64,000 bases of DNA from NCBI GenBank assembly GCA_027924585.1, contig BSBM01000436.1, positions 12,066,501-12,130,500 on the forward strand, written 5' to 3'. Under the pieces are notes generated by a model that was not told the origin of the DNA, did not search any database, and was given only the letters and a program-made list of their open reading frames with translations. Position 1 is the stretch's first letter. Each line of letters opens with the position of its first letter. This DNA is from Larix kaempferi. Its lineage: Eukaryota; Streptophyta; Pinopsida; Pinales; Pinaceae. Shown one piece after another: positions 1 through 10,871 of this stretch. Made by a program: the position numbers and the translations under genes.

Positions 1-377
1 TATTTTCCTCTTTTCTCATATGTGCATGTTTAATCTTCTTTGTTATACTTCCATTATGTTATGTCTTCTATGCTCAGATGAACATTGAAATAAATTGGGA
101 TTCATATTATATGCCTTGATTTATCGCATTTGTGTATCCATTTCTTTCTCTAAAGTTGATAGTGGATTCATCTAGAATATGATGCCCATTATTGATGGAC
201 TGTCTTTCTTTCTTTCTAAATCACCTACAAAAAGCTTTGACCATAGTATGACAGCTACCTTGCCTCTGTGAAAATATTTATTGTTGTTTATCTGATGGTA
301 CAATAATTCCTAAGTTTGACTCCATGCCCAACGTTTCTTGTTTACATTTCAATCAAGCATTCATTTAAAAAACTAAG
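1..377. other. AT-rich stretch with no recognisable gene
   Basis: I see no coding pattern, RNA gene or clear LTR boundary here. It lies beyond the point where similarity to gypsy reverse transcriptase stops in the minus-strand element to the right. That element is therefore either interrupted here or decayed past recognition. Its expected second LTR, which should resemble 5542-7067, is not visible in this stretch. Confidence 0.5.
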
Positions 378-1043
378 TTACTTTTCATATATCTTTAGCC
401 ATTTATTATATTTTGAGAGAGCCCTCTCTGGTAGGGAAAAGGCTAATTTCCCTCCTAAAGATTGGTTTGAAATAGTTTCCTTGGGGTTTATCCTTCTACA
501 ACCAAAGGGTAAAATCTGAGTGATAACAAGTATCTTCATAACTCCCAAGTTGCCAAAAATTCCTTTCATTTCAGCAAAATTTGTTGGAAACAAATCCTGA
601 TATTCATGTAGAAGGTCGGCAATCTGCGCGACCGTCGCATCATCCCAGTAATCTTGAATGGATGCAAACTTCGGCTCTTTACTTGTGCTAATGTTCACTT
701 TTCTTGTCATTACACGGCCGCTCATATCTAGAATTTCAACTGGAGGTCCCTCTACATTGCACGCTCCCTCTGACTCTGGTATATTGATGTTGCGCGGATC
801 CTCCTCATCGCTCTCTTCTTGTTCTTCTTCATTTTCAGCGAGGTTATAGCATTCAAATACATGTTCTATTTGTCTTCCCCATTCTGGTTGTAGGTTCATA
901 GGTACCTTTACATCTTCAAACACCTTCTCTTTGATTTCCTCCAATGCCTCGTTTATACCTGGGCATTCGGCTCTGAATATCCTTTCTTTGATAATCTGCA
1001 GAGCTTCATTTATGCTTGGACTTTCATCTTCAAAGATAAAATT
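378..1043 (-). pseudogene. Gypsy pol remnant: spacer and start of reverse transcriptase
   Basis: An open stretch of 188 codons (944 down to 378) contains DYWDDATVAQIADLLHEYQD followed by LFPTNFAEMKGI, the region just before the RT fingers in gypsy pol. The expected proline-rich RPYR segment is degenerate (CRRINPKE), and similarity fades before any catalytic motif. Upstream in the same frame, around 1043-920, there is an imperfect peptide repeat: INEALQIIKERIF then INEALEEIKEKVF. An acidic Glu-rich linker follows the repeat. A close relative of the RT-start segment lies at about 51100-51315 on the plus strand, inside the copia gag, so at least two copies of this family occur in the window. Confidence 0.75.
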
Positions 1044-1223
1044 TCTCTAGAAGTTCACAGTCAACATAGACCAATCTATGGTTCCTCTGCGAAGTTTCGT
1101 GTCTAGATACCAATTCTTTGGAATCTTCTCTTCGAGTGTGTGCACAAATAGATGAACCCATTCTGTCTGTGGTATCTTTATCCATGCTTGTGAAAAAAAT
1201 TCCATGTGATCCGTCGGATCCGT

Positions 1224-1727
1224 CTATCCATTATACTTTTCAAATGTTAGCGCATCTTTTTCTGCGAATCTGATTTTCATCATGTGTCTATACTGATCCC
1301 ATGTTGTCAATGTCTGCTTATGCGCAACCCACCATCTGGCAGGTGTCTCGCGTAGTGCTATATCTAATGTTGGTATGCGATGTTCATCTGCAACTGATAC
1401 AGTATATTCTTGAATAAATGAATAAACATTAGTTGAACCATCATAGGTGGGGATTGGACTTACCTCAGTTCCAATCCAGCGCAGTGACTTTCTTATCTGT
1501 GCGCATCTTCTTGCAGATACTTCATGCATACGGCTTTGCCAATTTTCCAGTCCTGCATCGAAGTCTGATACGCAAGAACTGTCAGATCGCCAACTAAGTG
1601 CTCCATTCGTCGTAGGATTAATGTAGTCATCCTCATTCGCAGTCATCTTGTAGATGCAATCAATATATTGTGCTCTAGATTCCTCCTGAATCGGCTCACT
1701 GTATCTTTCTCCTTGTGAAGGGTCCAA
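1224..1727 (-). pseudogene. Second gag-like domain between protease and RT of the gypsy element
   Basis: A 167-codon open stretch begins with DPSQGERYSEP, directly after the protease, and ends with a block resembling a retrotransposon Gag core: IPTYDGSTNVYSFIQEY, then LRETPARWWVAHK, W, and MMKIRFAEKDA. The order (PxYDG, about 35 residues, ARWW, W, then a basic RF) is that of the Retrotrans_gag fold, yet it sits downstream of the protease rather than at the polyprotein N-terminus. The ordinary gag with zinc knuckles is also present upstream (2530-5514). So this element carries two gag-like modules. No catalytic role is evident. Confidence 0.65.
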
Positions 1728-1739
1728 TGGTGCTATGAC

Positions 1740-2120
1740 CTTGATATCCTGCCCTTAAAATATCATCTTCTTGGTCTTCAGTTTTATGATTGCGAGGTTA
1801 TCCATCCCCCAGTCTATACCCAATAGTGTTGGATAAGTGACTATCATCCACAATTTCGATAAGCTCAAAGTCTGCATGACTTCGCACTGCAACGATGTCA
1901 ACAATAATATTGGCTAATCTCCCAAAAGGTATGACTTTTTGCTGGTTGGCCAATCTCAATTGTATGGGTGATCATGACAACTTTGGTCTCCCCATATGCT
2001 TCCATGTCTGCTCAATCAAGACATTTACCTCTGATCCTAAGTCAAGGATGATCTCATCCATCTCATAATCTCCTATCTGCACACTGAGCCTCATTTATCT
2101 TCCTGTTCTTTTGTGGCTCT
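1740..2120 (-). pseudogene. Retropepsin-like aspartic protease remnant of the gypsy element
   Basis: Translation of the minus strand gives YEMDEIILDLGSEVNVL, then EQTWKHMGRPKLS, a stop, and IQLRLANQQKVIPFGRLANI with further protease-like text down to about 1800. The active-site triad reads D-L-G-S instead of the common D-S/T-G, a variant I associate with some plant gypsy proteases. The copy has at least two stops or frame breaks and is not functional. It lies between the zinc-knuckle part of gag and the second gag-like domain. Confidence 0.7.
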
Positions 2121-2529
2121 TGATGTGGTGAAATGCGGTCTGGGCAGTATCTATCTCACTACGTGGTTCATACTGGTTTAGTGATTTTTCCAATTCCACT
2201 ACAGCATCAGCGCTCTTCAATAATTTCATGCAGCTTCGTAGGAACTGTGCAACAGAAGTTCAAGTCTCCGTTGCGGTGCACGTTTTGTCATAAGTTGTTG
2301 GCATATCTTGTATGTGCATTGTTTCACTTCTCAACGGGATTCTTGGTGACATAGGTATTGGCTCTTTGAATATGTCTCGTGCTTCTTCAAAGACTTCTTT
2401 GTTCTTCTACAGATTGAAAACAGGTGTTTTCCCAGTAGCTTTTCTGATCCAGACCGCTTCAGCAGGGGTCTGCTTAGTTTCAAAATATGAAGCTTCTGCT
2501 TGCCTATCTCTTCATGTGGCCGCACCACT

Positions 2530-5514
2530 TCACGTCACAACATTATTACTTGGTTTTGCAGTCCTTTTCTCTGTTGTGATCAACTGAATATTCGGGTTAG
2601 GTACTTCTTTCTTTCTTTTCTGCATTTCTGCTACTAACACTATGCATGCCTCAATAACGTGATCAAAAGATTTACAATAATTACACGCAGTGCACGCATT
2701 GGTGCAATCTCTAGATAAGTGACCTGGCTGGCCACAATTATAAAAGATCATCTGGCCTCTTCATCTTCCTTGTCCTGGACCAGTATTTCTTCCTCTTCTG
2801 CGGAATGCTCCACGGCCTTTTTATGCGCCTTGATCATATTGTCCGTTATCCTTGTTCCGTGGTGTTTCTTCTTGGACTCTGTATACTCTACCACGCATAT
2901 GCTCCATGTCTTGCTTTATTTCCATCATGAGATCATATGCTCTACAGTTGGAATCATCATGTCCAACAGATTTACAAAATGTGCAATCTAAGTTCTTATG
3001 AGTTCGCACATACTTCTGAATCAAGTAAATTCTTATGGCCAGTGTACTCTAGTTCTATAGATCTCACACCATGGCGCTTGGTTCTAATTCAGTGGATTTA
3101 GTGCTCTACTATTAAGGTATTCTTGAAACAAAGGACAGTTCTCCCTGGTGTGTCCTTCTCCCTTGCATCCTGTACTCCATATTTCTTGTCTTTGTTCTTT
3201 CCCCTTCTTCATGTCCTGCAACTGTAATGTCAGTGTAGCTAGTTGGGTCTGGATCTGAGACATTCCAGTGCTAGTCTCTCCTATAGGTGAAGCTTCTAAT
3301 TTCATCGCGATCTCCAAGGCTTATGCCTGCGAAGCCACCTTTTGTTTCATCAATGGCAGTCTGATATGGGGCAACAGCACGGCTATGAACCACTCTTTGT
3401 GTTGTTGCGGTGCTATGACAAAACTAACCTGGTCTGGAAATGTTTTAAACTTCTAGTCAAATTCCCATACTGTCTCATTAGGTTTTTGCTTAATCTCCTT
3501 CAATTCTGTTATAGACTGGGATTCTGACTTTGGTTTCTTGAACTCGCTTAATAGTGCAGCCTTAATCTCCACTAAGGTTCTATTTTGTCCCTGTGATAAC
3601 TTCATGAACCAGCTCAAAGCTCTATCTCTGAATGTAGTGACGAGCTGCGCTTGCTATAGCTTTGGTTTTCACCCAAGCTTGTGCCAATGAGCACCTACTA
3701 AGGAGAATGGAATCCTTAGTAGCAGTTTCAAGAAAACAGTAAAAAAGCTAATGTAAATAGTAAAAACTAATCTAACACTTGCATGGACATTCATAAAATA
3801 AACTTGCAATAAACAGTAAAAAATTCATATCTTCCATGTAAAACAAATTTTATTCATAAAAAAAATGGAGTTACACATGAAAGGTTACCTCAATGGTGAG
3901 GTTGGTTGAGCTTGAGCAGCTGTAGGGACAAGTTGCTCTAGTGCTCCAATGGTTCCTTCTCTTCTCCAAATGCAATGGGGATTTAGCCAAAATGGCTCAC
4001 TCAAATGGCGAATCTAAGCACAACTGGTGGGCTTAGGTTCTCAAGAATGAATTTGGCAGCATAAGGATAGGGAATGTGGATGAATAATGGGGAGCCTCTG
4101 TCACCTTTTTATAGCTTTTGGGTGATGGAGAATACAACCATGGTTTAGGGTAACCAGTGGTATTAATAAAATGGTTTAGGGTTTCTTTTCCTCTTTTTCC
4201 CTCTTTTTCCTTTTTTGAATATATTTTTTAATTTTATTCCCTTTTAATTGATTTTTGAGAATTTTGGACCCCTTTTGAGATTTTTTGGGTATTTTTGAGG
4301 AAATTTAATTGTTTTGAGGAGAAAAAGATTGATTTTGTCCTTTTTGGTGACCATTTGAAGGTTTTTTGAGGTTTTGGAAGCTAAAATGGTAGGAAAAGTG
4401 AACAAATGGGTCATGTGACTAGGGAAATGAACTAGTGACCATTTTTTGGGTGTTAACACTTGCTTCACAGCATCATCCTGAACTTGCTTGACAATCCACA
4501 TGGATTCACATAGAAACCAATGTTGCTCAGGGTCTTCTAGACCCATTCCCTTAAATATCGGCAGCTTGATATCGTCAGTCATTCTCCTTCTAAGTGGTAC
4601 AATATTTTGCATAGTGGTCTGAGTGGTGTTAGGGATGTTACTGCACGGAATGTTCTGAATCGGGATATTCTAAGTCGGGATGGTTTGAGTACTCACTCCC
4701 GCGGTGTTACTGGTATTGATGCTCTGGGGATTAGGAATATTAACAACTGGAAGGTTCTAAACTAGTGGATCTTGTGTAATAGGATGCACAGTGTTCACAA
4801 CCGGTGGGTTCTGCGGAGTCAGAGGCTAATAGGTGGTTGATGGAGGTGTTGTATGGCTATCAGTCTCAGCTTCTAAATCAATGTCTACGGGGAGTCCATG
4901 TTCACTGGAATTCTTCTTAGTAGTATACTTCTATCTTTTTCCACTTCTCGGATTGTGTGTATCTTCGTCAGAATCACTATATATGCTATTGAGCATTACA
5001 GATTCAAAAAACTTCTAGGAATTTTACTACATTCTTAAAACTCCTTTCTCAGCTAAAAGCATTTTAATATATAAACTCAGATTGTTGAGGTACTTACCTC
5101 TGAAACCTTTGAAAACTCGGCTTCTGCTGCGCTTTAGGACTTCAGGGTGTCCACAGTGAACTCTGTCACGAAGCCTTCGAGAATACTGTCAACGCAAAAG
5201 TCGATTGCTCGTGAGAGTGGAATATCTATTGCTTTGAGCCTCTGAATGAGCTCTGGGGTCCACTCGGTAGGTACATCTGGTTGGAAACAATTCTTTCACT
5301 CTATGAGTCTTAACAACCACGCATGCAACTCGTTTCCAAAGGATTCCCAGAAAATTTCATGAATATCTTTCCACGAGTATTTATTTAACCAATCTACATC
5401 AGAGAGACACGGATGTCTATTTTCCTTTTTGGAAAAATCTCTTTCAATCTTTTCACACCAGCTCCAAATCTCTTTCTTGTCTGGATGCCAATTTTCAGTG
5501 CCGTTACTCATCAC
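2530..5514 (-). pseudogene. Gypsy gag remnant with three zinc knuckles, split by an insertion
   Basis: The N-terminus (5514-5296) reads MMSNGTENWHPDKKEIWSW and is followed by low-complexity text. The gag core begins at about 4580 (DIKLPIFKGMGLEDPEQHW), is broken at 4459 by an insertion, and resumes at 3655 with QLVTTFRDRALSWFMKL and TELKEIKQKPNETVWEFD. Three CCHC-type knuckles follow: a degenerate GCKGEGHTRENC at about 3170, CTFCKSVGHDDSNC at about 2970, and a degenerate YNCGQPGHLSRDC (first Cys replaced by Tyr) at about 2730. Frames shift several times and stops are frequent. The core is interrupted exactly inside the block that normally reads continuously into QLVTTF, which identifies the 3656-4458 insertion. 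Confidence 0.75.
3656..4458. mobile_element. ~800-bp nested insertion in gypsy gag with 6-bp flanking duplication
   Basis: The hexamer CTTGCT occurs at 3650-3655 and again at 4459-4464. Removing one copy plus the intervening 803 bp restores continuity of the gag core. The right end is GGGTGTTAACA. The left end, TATAGCTTTGG, is not a canonical TG start but continues into TTTTCACCCAAG, which is partly inverted relative to the right end (TTTTTTGGGTG). It has no coding capacity. It could be a solo LTR with a mutated end or a small non-autonomous element. TSD length (5 or 6 bp) is ambiguous. Confidence 0.6.
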
Positions 5515-5526
5515 TAGTTAAAACGT

Positions 5527-5539
5527 GGCAACGGAACCA
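5527..5539 (-). other. Primer-binding site, Asp-tRNA-like, minus strand
   Basis: On the minus strand this reads TGGTTCCGTTGCC. It differs at two positions from TGGCGCCGTTGCC, the primer site used by many Athila/Tat elements. It lies two bases inside the LTR edge at 5542 and just upstream of the gag start at 5514, the expected position. Confidence 0.6.
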
Positions 5540-5541
5540 TT

Positions 5542-7067
5542 TGTTGGTTGTCCAACTGTTCTTGAGGCTTTCTATAAAGACCCAGGTTCTGCACGGTTTG
5601 AGGAACCAACAAAACCCCTTTTCACCGGCCCTTTTGGAAACAATCTATGAACAGACTAAGGTCTCACCCAAGGCGAAGCAATGGGGGAGTTGTGGAATCA
5701 GTTTTCCACAACCAGGTGATGAGCATTTAAATAGATTGGCGGGAAGTGTGCTACGGGACTCGCGCTGTGAACTTCAGACTGCGCGAAGTTCCACTTCTTC
5801 GCGACAAACACTTAGGCTATCGCGCATACAAGGATTGCAAGATGCGGGACGATTCTTCGCCAACAGGACAGCGCCACAGAGACTTTGCTTCCTCTTTGGT
5901 ACTTAACTGCTTTAATGGATCTTACTTAGTGTAACAAGATGCATTCAGCAAACATATTAGACTGAACCTTGCAACCTTATACATTCCAACAACAACAATA
6001 TCACTGCGCACTTCCGGTGTTGCGCTAAGTGTTTATCCGATTAGATCATGCATTCATCTAACTGCGAAATACGGGTGCATCCGAAATTCATTCATACATG
6101 TGATTACTTAACATATATTCCCATCATTATCCTTATGGAGAATACATATAAAAGAAAAACACATGAACTCATAAATAGCACTTAACCATTTATCATAAGC
6201 AAATACACAAATGCAAGCACATAAGCAATCGCATAACACAGAATTTAATGTGTTTCACCCCCATGATGGGATCTATGTGCACAGGAACTGTTGTTATATT
6301 ATCTTTGGGAAGAGTACAACATTTCCAGTCTGCGCACTCAGCTGCAGACTCTCTTCTCTCTCTATAGGTCTCTATGCACACAGCTTGCAGAGCCTTTTAC
6401 AATAGCATTCAACAAAGCAAAACAAGTATTACTCAAGATTTAGCAATTCACAATTAACCCTTTGCCTTACAAAATGTGCCCTTTTATAGATTGCACCCTT
6501 AGGTCACGTCTTTACAATGCTTAGGCCAAAAACCCTTAGGTTACAAAATGGTGCGGCTACCCGCCAACTCAGCCTATCGCAGTCGACAGCTGCTTCACAT
6601 GCTTCTGGTCATTCTGCTAGACCACTCACAGCCTACACGCCCTTCTGACAGCTGCATCCTTCCTGAAATGGTTACAATGCATCGTGGCATGTCACTTTCT
6701 GTCCCTCTGGCCTGCATGTCGCTATCGATATGGTAGCTTTGGTTCTAACTGTTTTCCACCACTCTCTTGACAGGTCGCTTTCACCTGACTTCACGCTGCT
6801 CCATACCCAAAATAGGTCGCTTTCCGCTCGACCTTCCCTTACATTCTTTACCCAAAATAGGTGCCCTATTGGCACTGCGCAATGCTACTACTTTACGGAA
6901 CTGGCGCTTAGCTGCACGGTTCCTACCCTACCGGTACTTCGCTATGCTCAACTTTGTAGCTCCTCAAAAACTGTCTTGCCAAAACTTCCTTCCTCTGAGC
7001 TGCACTATAACTTAGTAGCTCCAAAACTGTCTTGCACAAAAATGCCTTACTTGGGCCAGGCCCAACA
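5542..7067 (-). repeat. 5' LTR of the minus-strand gypsy element
   Basis: The edges read TGTTGG at 5542 and CCAACA at 7062-7067, a short inverted repeat typical of LTR termini. The left edge abuts the primer-binding site. Length is about 1.5 kb. There is no second copy in the window to compare, so the right boundary rests on the terminal motif and on the change to unrelated coding-like text just after it. Short open frames inside look incidental. Confidence 0.6.
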
Positions 7068-10000
7068 TCTTCTCCATTATTGACATAATGAAAAAGAGGG
7101 CAATATTGAGAATGTTATTGAAGATTTTATTGCCCTCCTTCCTAGTAAAGCACATCTTGATTTAAAAGAAGAAGTTAATGAGGATGCCCTTGAAGAAGTA
7201 TATGAATCCTATGGAGAAGATCGAGAATCCTATTTTGAAGATCTTGTTGAAGATATTCCTCGTGTTCCTGTTATACTAGTTTGTGTATGGGGATGTTTGC
7301 CCATTCTTTCTCCTTAGAGATCAGGTTGAGATTTAGTATTTAGAGAGTAGATATGATCATTGTTGAGATGATATCAGTGGATGCATTATTTTCCTTGTGA
7401 TGATGCCATTCCATGTGTCATATATTTCCATTCCATGCCTTGACGATATGTTTTATGGACTAATGAATTCGATTGATGATTGTATTTCACATGCCTTCAT
7501 GTTACTTACAATGATTGATTCTGATAAGCATAGTTAGTAGAGATGTTCCATAGGCTAATACTTATTAAATATTTTTTTTTTTTATGCACATATCATTGGG
7601 TAAAAACTCTTGGTCTTTATAGGGATTATAAAACTCTTTTGGTCCACCTATGACCTTATATCCATCTCCATACCACTCCACCCTTGTTTCAAAATCCCAT
7701 TGGCTAGAGTATGACAGATTGAATCTTGGCCTCCCCTTTGTGTCCCCTTACCATGAATACATCCCTATTTTCCCTTGTGTCTTGGGCATGCTTGTGTTGT
7801 GATGAATCGGTTCAAGAGACTTCCTTGTAAATCTATGGGGTTAACTAGTTATCAAATAAGAAGAGTTTCCATTAAGAAATGCTCTCCCTAGAACTAAAAC
7901 AAGTCTCCCTATGTTATGTATCTTTGAAATTAGTTAGTGGTTGGAAGGGGAGGTAATCCTTGAATTAATAGGTACTTCCTATTTGCTCTAAACAAGCATA
8001 ACTATGCCAACTCCGTCGGGCCTATGGACGATTGTTGGTCGTGTATCTAAGGTTGTGTCATCACTGATACCTAGAAGGAATCCAGGGTCGGTACCTTTCA
8101 ACCATTATCCAACTAAAGAGAAAAGAAACAAATATCAAAATAAATGTGCAAAAATAAAAGGAAAATAATGAAAATGGGGCTTGCTAGGGTCAAAAGGAGT
8201 AATATCTCATTACACAACACCCATTTGTGAGGCAAATTCCCTATTGGTGAAGAAAACAGATTTTTCCCTTGTCCTCCATCTTGAGTAAATTAGTCACCTT
8301 TGACCAAACTTTCACTTGACTACCTATTTGGACTTTTCCATCCACTTCATCCAAAGGACAAATAGTCCTTATAATGGTCTTGATGTTGATCTGATGGCGA
8401 CATGTTTATAAAACACTAATCTCATGCTCTGTATTAATTTTATGTAACATGGTATTTGTTTGAAGCTATGTAATGATTCACTTGAACAATAATTGTATGT
8501 AAGTATTATGACTCTAGTACATCATCATTTTAAACCATTTAAGATGTGATATTCTCTTTCCAAAGGCATTAGAATGGTCCACACATTCATTAGAAAAGTT
8601 TGTCCAACTTTGATTGAAGTTGACATTTTCATATTTTAACTTGGTCAAAGGGCGGTTTGACTTGGTCAATAGGACCAGCCAATAACATATGTATTCCTAT
8701 TCATCACCTTTCGGCTTGTTGAATACTTTGGAAGCATATTTTATCCTTCCAAATATGATTTTCAGCTTATATGAACTAATAGGCAAAAAATTGATGGTTT
8801 TTCCAAAGTTTAAGATTAAAAATACCTAAATCCAACTTTAATAATTTGGAGAAACATGTAATTGAAGATTTCAGATATTATTTTGGCATGGTAATGATTG
8901 GTATGTGTTTATAAAGCATCATGGACATCATCCAATCCAATTTTCAATTATAATTTTCATGGTTGCATCAAGACCCAATTAATTGGCAATTATCAATCAG
9001 ACTTCCTAAGGTCTGATTTAAAAATTGCCTAAGTATGGTAGAGCATAAATTAAATGGCAATGAGAAATTTTAATTGGGAAAATATTTAAGTGGACCCTTC
9101 TCAAAGATGATTGATATGAAAAATCAACAACTAGAAGACAAATTTCACATGTGTTTGGACCCCATTCAGCTAAGTCACCAAGATGGGGGTACATTCTCAA
9201 TTTCTAGACATTCATTTGATTGCTCCATCCATCAAAAACAACATCCAACTCAGCAAATGCAACTTCAACAGTTAACCACTCAGCAATTTGATGCTTTATC
9301 TCAACATTTTGCACCCATTGTTTGTCCATCTTGACCAAGTTCGCCCCACCAAGACAGGGATGATTTCTCCACATGTAAACTCCGCAAAATGTTTTAATAT
9401 CAACCATTGGATGTAAAGGGGAGACTCAAATGAAGATACCAACCCTCTATATTTTTGTAGATAGGTATTTTTCACTCTCCCATTTTATAAAAAAAGATTG
9501 AGCCACTCATTTGTAAGGAAGCAGTTTTGAGCAATACAATAGTTCTGATTTACTGAGTTTATCTATTGTGTTAATGGTGTTTTGCGGTTGGATTTTGTCT
9601 CTTTCCTTCCTCTCTTTATATGTTTATGAGATCTGGTCTATGTTGAGGTAATATTATTCTAGTTTGTGCGTGTATAAGGTTAAAATTTACAACTATTTAA
9701 ACACGGTGGGGTTTCTGGTAAGAGATTTACTTAGAATCTTTATTGCGTGTGCTTTCTTTTTTTGGCTTTATTTCTTACCTCTTATAAATTCATTTTTTTT
9801 AACAGGATTTGGAACTTCACAAATTTATTTTCATCTTTTGATTCTTGCTTAGTGTGTGGGTTGGAGGAACATTGGCATCAAAAGGGGTGCCCCTACTAGT
9901 TCAAAGTTGTAGATTTTCCTAGGGATTTCGTAATCTCAAGTCTCACTCTCAATTCATTATGCTAGGAGGGGTGGATCGACTCCACCACCCAACATCAAGG

Positions 10001-10871
10001 CAACGGGTCAGAAATTCTTGTACCTCTTCTTCTCTATCTTTTCAACATTTGATTCTCTCAACTCATTAAGCGCTAGGGAAAAATAAACATCTCACTAGGC
10101 TATATCATATTGCATCCTAGGCATCAAATATAAAGAAATTTTAAATGTAGTAAATTTGAAGTCATCTATGTTGAAGACCCTAAGATAAGGCATTGGTACT
10201 CTTTATATTGCATAGCATATAACTTAGTTGTGCTTATTTTATCTTAGTGTACTTTCTATGTTTTTTGTTTTATGCATCAAAATCAGACATCATTAAAAAC
10301 CAACAAGCTCTTATATGTGTTACGCCCCTTTTAAAATCAGAACCATCACCTTTAGGCACTCCTACTTCACAATTTTGGACTTCATAGATATAAACTTACC
10401 TAGATATGAAACCTTAATTAATGCTGGTAACATTTAAACTTGGCACACCTAATCCCAATAGTGACACATATTTACCGTAACCTAAGCACAATTGCTCGTA
10501 GTGAAACAAATCCTCATATCTAATTCCTATCCTAGATCACAAGCAGTGTCGCTATCCTTTTTAGAGTAGCTTGCAAATTTCTAAATATTACCTGGTTACT
10601 TTGATTATTCACATTTTTCTTAGGGGATATTCCAATCCCATAAACCAAAACCCCTTATCATTCCCCACGATGTGCCACATTTAAGCCCTTTGTTAATTCT
10701 CAAGGCACTTTGTTACTTGGAAATCGGTCAGACAAGTACTGTAGGAAAGTTGGTCTTTTCTGGAACGTACCTGGAAAATTTTGACTAGGGACACCTCCCA
10801 TGGTTAGGCCAAGTCTACTTAGGTGGACTTGGGAAACCAAAGAGAGAGGACCCTACTTGTGTGACACTTAG
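7068..10871. other. Unassigned region between two gypsy elements
   Basis: I see no gene with recognisable motifs. From about 7086 to 7317 an acidic open stretch without its own ATG reads NEKEGNIENVIEDFIALLPS and onward to a TAG, and might be the edge of an older retroelement gene. Around 9869 the text GAACATTGGCATCAAAAGG resembles an LTR end followed by a degenerate Met-tRNA primer site, which hints at another decayed LTR element ending near 9868. The rest is AT-rich, with many short open frames and no family signature. Confidence 0.4.
7086..7317 (+). pseudogene. Acidic reading-frame fragment, function unknown
   Basis: An open frame of about 76 codons without a start codon runs to a TAG at about 7317. 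It is rich in Glu and Asp (DLKEEVNEDALEEVYESYG, ESYFEDLVEDIPRV) and ends in a short hydrophobic tail. I do not recognise a family. It starts just outside the LTR edge of the neighbouring gypsy element, so it may be the sequence into which that element inserted. Confidence 0.3.

Larger units (their letters stand above)
378..7067 (-). mobile_element. Decayed Ty3/gypsy retrotransposon, non-chromovirus type, minus strand
   Basis: Reading the minus strand from right to left I see: an LTR (5542-7067), a primer site resembling an Asp-tRNA complement (5527-5539), a gag region with three zinc knuckles (about 5514 to 2530), an aspartic protease (about 2120-1740), a second gag-like domain (1727-1224) and the start of a reverse transcriptase (about 1043-378). 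The rest of RT, RNase H, integrase and the downstream LTR are missing or lie outside the window. All frames carry stops, so this is a fossil. The primer type and the DLGS protease motif suggest the Athila/Tat side of Ty3/gypsy rather than the chromoviruses found elsewhere in the window. That lineage call is inference. Confidence 0.8.
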
